The notes under the pieces are model-generated. The model did no database searches and was not told the origin of the DNA. It saw only the letters and a program-made list of their open reading frames with translations. A DNA stretch of 64,000 nt from JAVJSU01 sp040219275 (GTDB lineage Bacteria; Chloroflexota; Anaerolineae; Aggregatilineales; Phototrophicaceae). This document shows, in pieces, positions 60,288 through 64,000 of the stretch. The translations under genes were made by a program, and so were the position numbers. Position 1 is the first letter of the stretch. Each line of letters starts with the position of its first letter. Where the stretch lies: contig JAVJSU010000095.1 of NCBI GenBank assembly GCA_040219275.1, forward strand, positions 10,996 to 74,995, read 5' to 3'.

Positions 60288-61150
60288 GCTTGATACCGAT
60301 AAGCAGGCAAGCCCTTAAACGGCAATTTCACGCTGAACAAGCATCCCGCCAGCGGATCATTTATAGCGTCTGTCCCCATCGCCGCCGTCGTGATATAGAG
60401 TGTATCCATATTCGCGCCACCAAACACTGCACACGTGACTTTTTGCGTGGGAACGCTAACCGTTTCCAGAATCGCGCCCGTTTCCGGATCCCATCGACGT
60501 ACACAACCCCCGCCAAAATGCGCGATCCACAACTTGCCTTCAGTGTCGATGCACATGCCATCCGGCGAACCCAATTCCTCCGCGACCTGAATGCAGAGCC
60601 GCTGATTGCTGACTTCGCCATTGGACGCGTCATAATCAAAGGCGTACACCTTTTTCGGCGTGGAGTCGATATAATACATCGTCTTCAGGTCGATGCTCCA
60701 CGCGATGCCGTTGGAAATGCTGACGTTATCAACCACTTTTTTGACATCGCCCGCCTGAGACAAATAATACAACGCGCCCGCGCCTTCCGCCCCGGAAACC
60801 GCCATCGTCCCGGCGAAAAATCCCCCATCAGGCGACGGTTTGCCATCGTTAAAGCGATTGTCCGGCTTATCCGCTTCGGGGTCGGTGATGGGCGTTAAAG
60901 TTTCGGTTGATATGTCAAAATACGCGAACCCGCTCCGCACAGCAACAACCAACCCGCCATTTTCACGCAAGCCAATCGTGCCGATCATCTCGCCCACGTC
61001 ATAAACCTGATGATCCCCGCCTGCCGGATCATACCGATGAATTTTTCCGGGCAGAATATCCACCCAATAAAAACACTGTTCGCGCTCATCCCACAACGGA
61101 CCTTCGCCCAATTCACAGCGCGTCTTGATAATTACTTCAGCATTCAGCAT
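60284..61150 (-). CDS. SMP-30/gluconolactonase family protein
   Basis: The product is 288 residues forming a six-bladed propeller: ELGEGPLWDEREQCFYWVDI with metal Glu, NRFNDGKPSPDGGFFAGTM with metal Asn, SNGIAWSIDLKTMYYIDSTP and PDGMCIDTEGKLWIAHFG with the metal Asp. These are lactonases that open aldonolactones, here most likely pentono- or hexuronolactone given the dehydratase nearby. It is followed by an overlapping membrane gene. Confidence 0.9.
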   Translation of the reverse strand: MLNAEVIIKTRCELGEGPLWDEREQCFYWVDILPGKIHRYDPAGGDHQVYDVGEMIGTIGLRENGGLVVAVRSGFAYFDISTETLTPITDPEADKPDNRFNDGKPSPDGGFFAGTMAVSGAEGAGALYYLSQAGDVKKVVDNVSISNGIAWSIDLKTMYYIDSTPKKVYAFDYDASNGEVSNQRLCIQVAEELGSPDGMCIDTEGKLWIAHFGGGCVRRWDPETGAILETVSVPTQKVTCAVFGGANMDTLYITTAAMGTDAINDPLAGCLFSVKLPFKGLPAYRYQA

Positions 61151-61266
61151 ACTTTACCCTATCCATAACAGAATAATTGAAACATTCGCGCCACAATGTC
61201 CTAGAACAATCCTAACATTGTCTTTGAGTGTCGATCTAAATGACGCGAAAATTCTCCACCAACAGC

Positions 61267-61593
61267 CTACCGCGTAAGTTTAGAACTAATGTAGCGATTC
61301 AGGCTAACCCCTTCTTCCGCCGCTTTAATCGCTAGCATCCGGTGCTGTTCAGGGGGAATACGCACCTGAAATTTCCCGCTATAGGATTTCTCCGAGATCG
61401 GTTCCGGCACAGGTTCGTTATTGCTCATCATGTCGGCGATAACCTCACCAACAAGCGCGACAATGCCCTGCAATGCGTCGGGCAGGGTGGCATCCAGATA
61501 AGAGAGGCTAGGAAATTCGGCACACAGCCCGACATATTCCTGATCCTCCTCCGACCAACTCACGCGGTAGGTATAATGCTCATGATTCACCAT
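61267..61593 (-). CDS. HicB-family antitoxin, orphan
   Basis: The product is 108 residues from ATG 61593 (GGAGGAT at 8 bases); the upstream frame extension is not coding. The N-terminal HicB fold (YRVSWSEEDQEYVGLCAEFP, SYLDATLPDALQGIVALVGE) is followed by a C-terminal ribbon-helix-helix (GKFQVRIPPEQHRMLAIKAA, EEGVSLNRYISSKL). No hicA toxin is adjacent, so it may be a solitary regulator or the remains of a TA pair. Confidence 0.85.
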   Translation of the reverse strand: MVNHEHYTYRVSWSEEDQEYVGLCAEFPSLSYLDATLPDALQGIVALVGEVIADMMSNNEPVPEPISEKSYSGKFQVRIPPEQHRMLAIKAAEEGVSLNRYISSKLTR

Positions 61594-61665
61594 CGGTAGT
61601 ATCCTCCAACCGATCAATCGCCGCCAGTAGCCCTTGAACGCTACATTCTGCCTAAGCACAATCTA

Positions 61666-61802
61666 ACATCTTTCATCTAAAATCTATGGTCTTTCTCTGC
61701 ACCTCCGCGACTTTGCGTTACGCTTTTATCTTTTTACTCATTGCTCATTACTCATTGCTCTAATATCTAACATCTAAAATCTTCCGTCTTCTATCTTTTC
61801 AC
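61666..61802. repeat. Low-complexity short repeats
   Basis: TCATTGCTCATTACTCATTG and CTAACATCTAAAATCTTCCG-type words fill this gap, as in other gaps. No gene is visible. Confidence 0.7.
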
Positions 61803-63770
61803 TCATTGCTGACCTTCTAGCACTTTGACCCCCGCTTCGATCACGGCGACGATTTTATCCACATCATACACACAGCCCGCCCATGTGCCACCGCTCGCCT
61901 GTTGGAGCGCCGCCCACAGTCGCGTATCATCCGGCAACAATGGATGCCGTTGCAGATCAGGGTGGGGCGGTCTGCTCATAAAATCCACCCCATCGAACGT
62001 TTCCACAAGATTAATCGTCGCGGAGAGATCCGCCCGATCCACGCGCACATCGATTATATCGCCATCGCGCACCTTGCCAATCGGACCACCTGCGAGAGCT
62101 TCCGGTCCAATATGCCCCACGCACGCGCCCGTCGATACACCGGAAAAGCGCGCATCGGTCAACACCGGAACAGTTTTGCCCCACGGGATATACTTCAGCG
62201 CCGCCGTGACCTGATACGTCTCCTCCATGCCCGTCCCCTGCGGACCGCCACCGATCAGCACCAGCACATCATTCGCCTGTACAGGATTATCCACATTCCT
62301 GCCTTTGATCGCCATGACCGCCGCCCGCTCGGACGTAAATACCCGCGCCCGCCCGCGATGATGATAGACATTATCTGCGCCGACGACAGACGGATCAATC
62401 GCCGTCGCTTTGATGACCGCGCCCTCCGGTGCAAGGTTGCCCACCGGAAAAACCACCGTGCTCGTCAAGCCTTCTTTACGGGCGGTATCCGCATCCATAA
62501 TCACATGATCGGGGTTGATCTGCCCCGCGCTAGCCAGTTTTTCGCGCACTAATGCCCGCCGTTCACTGTCTTTCCACCAATCCAGCACCGTCCCCAGCGT
62601 CTCACCGGAAGCGGTCATCACGCCCGTGTTCAGCAGACCCATATCGCGCAGATGCAACATGACTTCCGGCACGCCACCCGCCATAAACACCTGCACCGTC
62701 GGATGCTGACGCGGACCATTCGGCAGGGCATCCACAAGGCGCGGAGTCGTCTTATTGATGCGATTCCAGTCGGCAACTTTCGGCGGAGTCAATCCGGCGG
62801 CATGGGCAATCGCCGGAATGTGCAACAGCAAATTGGTCGATCCACCGAACGCCGCATGGAGCAACATCGCATTTTCCAGCGAGTCCTGCGTCAAAATGTC
62901 GCTGAGGTTGATCTTCTGCGCCGATAAACGCAACAATGCCAGCGCCGAACGTCGCGCCATATCCAGCCAGACGGGTTCGCCGGAGGGACTCAACGCGCTG
63001 TGCGGCAGAGTCATCCCGAACGCTTCCGCCACCACCTGAGCCGTCGCCGCTGTGCCGAGGAATTGACACCCGCCCCCCGCCGATCCACACGCCCGACAGC
63101 CCATCGACGCGGCATAATCCAGCGAGATCAAATCATGCGCGAACCGTGCGCCGATGGTCTGCACCTGTCCGGCATCTTCCGCATCCATCGCCGGCAAAGT
63201 AACCCCACCGGGGACGATAATGCCGGGCAATGTACTCGTGCCAGCCAACGCCTGCATCATCGCGGGCAAGCCTTTATCACACGTCGCCACGCCCATCACA
63301 CCGGAGCGGGTCGGCAAAGAACGGATCAATCGGCGCATCGTCATCGACGCATCATTGCGGTAGGGCAGGCTATCAAACATGCCCGTTGTCCCTTGCGAAC
63401 GCCCATCGCACGGATCGCTCACCGTCGCCGAAAACGGGATCGCCCCCTGTGCGCGGAAGGTCTCCGCCGCCATGCGTACCAGCAAGCCAATTTCCCAGTG
63501 ACCGGTATGATAACCGAGCGCAATCGCGGAGCCATCTTCCCCGCGCAGACCACCCTGCGTACTCATAATCAAATATTCCGGCTTGCCGAGGTCTTGCGGA
63601 TTCCAGCCCATGCCGACATTTTGCGTCATGGCGAATAAATTCCCGCTCGGCTCATTGAGGAGCATCTCCTCGGTCAACGGCAAAGCCCCCTCCGCGCCAT
63701 TGCCGAATAAACGCGTCCGGTCAATTTGCTCTGCATTAGTGCCTAAAATTTCGTCTAGTGTCGGTGTCAT
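61803..63770 (-). CDS. IlvD/Edd dehydratase, YjhG/YagF (D-xylonate) type
   Basis: The product is 655 residues from ATG 63770 (a TTG five codons earlier is alternative); length and sequence match the YjhG/YagF branch. Motifs include LFAMTQNVGMGWNPQDLG, SDPCDGRSQG and GVATCDKGLPA with Fe-S cysteines, CRACGSAGGGCQFLGTA, and NAMLLHAAFGGSTNLLLHIP. These enzymes dehydrate D-xylonate and similar aldonates to 2-keto-3-deoxy acids. It is first in a minus-strand set with the HicB-like gene, lactonase, FAH and epimerase genes, though gaps with repeats make several transcripts likely. Confidence 0.9.
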   Translation of the reverse strand: MTPTLDEILGTNAEQIDRTRLFGNGAEGALPLTEEMLLNEPSGNLFAMTQNVGMGWNPQDLGKPEYLIMSTQGGLRGEDGSAIALGYHTGHWEIGLLVRMAAETFRAQGAIPFSATVSDPCDGRSQGTTGMFDSLPYRNDASMTMRRLIRSLPTRSGVMGVATCDKGLPAMMQALAGTSTLPGIIVPGGVTLPAMDAEDAGQVQTIGARFAHDLISLDYAASMGCRACGSAGGGCQFLGTAATAQVVAEAFGMTLPHSALSPSGEPVWLDMARRSALALLRLSAQKINLSDILTQDSLENAMLLHAAFGGSTNLLLHIPAIAHAAGLTPPKVADWNRINKTTPRLVDALPNGPRQHPTVQVFMAGGVPEVMLHLRDMGLLNTGVMTASGETLGTVLDWWKDSERRALVREKLASAGQINPDHVIMDADTARKEGLTSTVVFPVGNLAPEGAVIKATAIDPSVVGADNVYHHRGRARVFTSERAAVMAIKGRNVDNPVQANDVLVLIGGGPQGTGMEETYQVTAALKYIPWGKTVPVLTDARFSGVSTGACVGHIGPEALAGGPIGKVRDGDIIDVRVDRADLSATINLVETFDGVDFMSRPPHPDLQRHPLLPDDTRLWAALQQASGGTWAGCVYDVDKIVAVIEAGVKVLEGQQ

Positions 63771-63866
63771 CGGATTATTTTCCAAATTCCTGTTTACTCA
63801 AATTTATTGCCATCGAAATGCGTTCATTCTATCGTGCGTTCAATTTTCGTAGGGGCGACCTGCTCT

Positions 63867-64000
63867 GTTGCAAAGTGCCGCCAATGGCTGAAACCCATTG
63901 GCTACATTGGTGTAAAACCCTGCTGAAGCAGGCTATTCTTCCCGTATATTTGTGAAAACAGCCCACTTCAGTGGGGTTTTGAAAATCATTTTAGCATTGG
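63867..64000 (-). repeat. Palindrome-cluster repeat family, copy F, cut by window edge
   Basis: This has the same order as copy E: GTTGCAAAGTGCCGCCAATG, then the CCTGCTGAAGCAGG, CCCACTTCAGTGGGG and AGCATTGG parts. It lies inside a GTAGGGGCGACCTGCT motif, 97 bases upstream of the dehydratase start, and runs out of the window. Confidence 0.85.

Noticed and set aside
61803..63785. Housekeeping IlvD of branched-chain synthesis
   Set aside because: Length and the LFAMTQNVGMGW and GCRACGSAGGGCQF motifs match the YjhG/YagF branch rather than biosynthetic IlvD.
1..64000. tRNA, rRNA, integrase or transposase genes
   Set aside because: None could be identified by eye on either strand; the repeat elements are non-autonomous.

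Overview
The window looks like the chromosome of a Chloroflexota bacterium, probably class Anaerolineae. The inference rests on moderate GC with AT-rich islets, very large membrane kinases carrying FHA and thrombospondin-type-3/Calx-beta tails, a secreted protein with a Thr/Glu/Ala/Val-repeat tail, and abundant small palindromic and REP-like repeats. No 16S or other marker gene is present, so the assignment is not proven.

Left part (1-12.6 kb): ordinary and accessory genes. These are an MFS transporter cut by the window edge, a decayed toxin-immunity-like islet bracketed by two near-identical 108-bp elements, a RibD-type reductase, an alpha/beta hydrolase and a saccharopine-dehydrogenase-like enzyme divergent from a TetR regulator (with two palindromic operators between), HIT and GNAT proteins, a secreted glycosidase-like protein with a coupled hydrolase, and several gene remnants.

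Centre (12.9-54.4 kb): a contractile injection system (extracellular or cytoplasmic CIS, Afp/PVC/MAC relatives) with an unusual signalling layer. The structural operon at 35.2-51.3 kb encodes an AAA+ ATPase, a DUF4255 terminator/cap protein, one sheath, two tube proteins, a gp51-like chaperone, a 59-residue protein, a 730-residue proline-rich disordered protein, a LysM/Afp7-type protein, a VgrG-like spike, a gp25-like protein, a baseplate-J-like protein and an Afp12/tail-I-like protein fused to an N-terminal FHA domain. It runs straight into a Ser/Thr kinase-FHA membrane protein (51.6-54.4 kb). A second, minus-strand satellite at 12.9-15.2 kb supplies a DUF4157 protein, a PAAR-like DUF4280 tip and a probable cargo-like protein that shares an N-terminal motif with the DUF4157 protein. 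Three more giant kinase-FHA-transmembrane proteins lie at 15.4-19.7, 22.3-24.8 and 29.1-32.4 kb; two of these have lost the catalytic Asp of the HRD motif and are predicted pseudokinases. I see no tail-fibre gene and no conventional tape measure. The most interesting hypothesis is a phospho-threonine-controlled, membrane-docked injection system, analogous to the threonine phosphorylation pathway of type VI secretion but built on an eCIS chassis.

Between these blocks lie AT-rich single-gene islets (1.3-1.9, 10.4-10.9, 24.9-25.7, 27.9-28.6 kb), each bracketed by direct repeats or duplicated gene ends, which suggests repeated insertion of small cassettes.

Right part (54.4-64 kb): a Uma2-family protein, a secreted internally duplicated protein, two coupled unknown genes, then a minus-strand sugar-acid cluster (YjhG/YagF-type dehydratase, SMP-30 lactonase, FAH-family protein, NAD-dependent epimerase/dehydrogenase) consistent with oxidative pentose or uronate catabolism, interrupted by an orphan HicB antitoxin and copies of a palindromic repeat family.
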